From contig CAJFTV010000015.1 in assembly GCA_904420055.1 (NCBI GenBank), forward strand, positions 1 through 6,399: a stretch of DNA of 6,399 bases, given 5' to 3'. The stretch comes from Candidatus Alloscillospira gallinarum (GTDB lineage Bacteria; Bacillota; Clostridia; Oscillospirales; Oscillospiraceae). Made by a program: the position numbers and the translations under genes. Below are positions 6,323 to 6,399 of this stretch, piece after piece. The number at the start of each line of letters is the position of its first letter. Position 1 is the first letter of the stretch. Under the pieces are notes generated by a model that ran no database searches, had not been told where the DNA came from, and saw only the letters and a program-made list of their open reading frames with translations.

Positions 6323-6399
6323 GTGGGAGTAGATATTGAGAAACTGTTTAAATCAAAAAGGTCTAAATACAGCAAGGTGTGGTACATATTCTACATGTA
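6323..6399 (+). CDS. start of an unidentified gene, cut off by the window end
   Basis: A GTG at 6323 follows GGAGGTGA (6311-6318), a near-perfect ribosome site with a 4-base spacer, and the frame stays open for 25 codons to the end of the window. The first 18 residues are strongly basic (GVDIEKLFKSKRSKYSK after the initiator). They are followed by VWYIFYM, which may be the start of a membrane helix. That pattern suggests a short cytoplasmic tail leading into a membrane protein, but the family cannot be identified from this piece. TTG at 6321-6323 in another frame hits a stop at once, so GTG is the better start. The gene has its own promoter, divergent from nfnAB. Confidence 0.65.
   Translation, partial: MGVDIEKLFKSKRSKYSKVWYIFYM

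Overview
The window looks like part of a chromosome from an anaerobic, low-to-mid GC member of the Firmicutes, most likely a gut-type Clostridia. This is inferred from the gene content (a stand-alone NfnA/NfnB pair and an iron-sulfur ene-reductase of the FadH/BaiCD type), strong AGGAGG-type ribosome sites, frequent ATA isoleucine codons and AT-rich promoters. I cannot name a genus. No phage, transposon, CRISPR, tRNA or rRNA signal is visible.

Layout, left to right. Positions 1-122 are a short AT-rich upstream region. It leads into an AEC-family (auxin efflux carrier-like) membrane transporter on the + strand (123-1043). A strong bidirectional intrinsic terminator (1054-1088) separates it from a convergent minus-strand block. 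Read in its own direction, from the right, that block is nfnA (6176-5334), nfnB (5331-3937), a 292-bp gap with a prominent stem-loop, a 656-residue FMN/4Fe-4S/FAD ene-reductase-like enzyme (3644-1674), and an MntP-type manganese exporter (1654-1091). At the far right a plus-strand gene begins at a GTG at 6323 and runs off the end. Its promoter is back to back with the nfnA promoter.

How the genes work together. NfnAB is the electron-bifurcating transhydrogenase that links NADH, reduced ferredoxin and NADPH. The downstream flavoenzyme probably spends NAD(P)H to reduce an activated C=C bond or a related substrate, so the block centres on reductant balance. MntP follows only 19 bp after the reductase and is probably co-transcribed with it. 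This is an unusual partner and may reflect metal or redox stress physiology. The genes are largely ordinary family members. The parts most worth a second look are regulatory: the tightly packed divergent promoters with an embedded palindrome (about 6218-6283), the structured 292-bp gap between nfnB and the reductase, and a palindrome that masks the mntP ribosome site. The reductase also has a Trp where the classical Tyr proton donor of old yellow enzymes sits. I see no clear evidence of a wholly new system.
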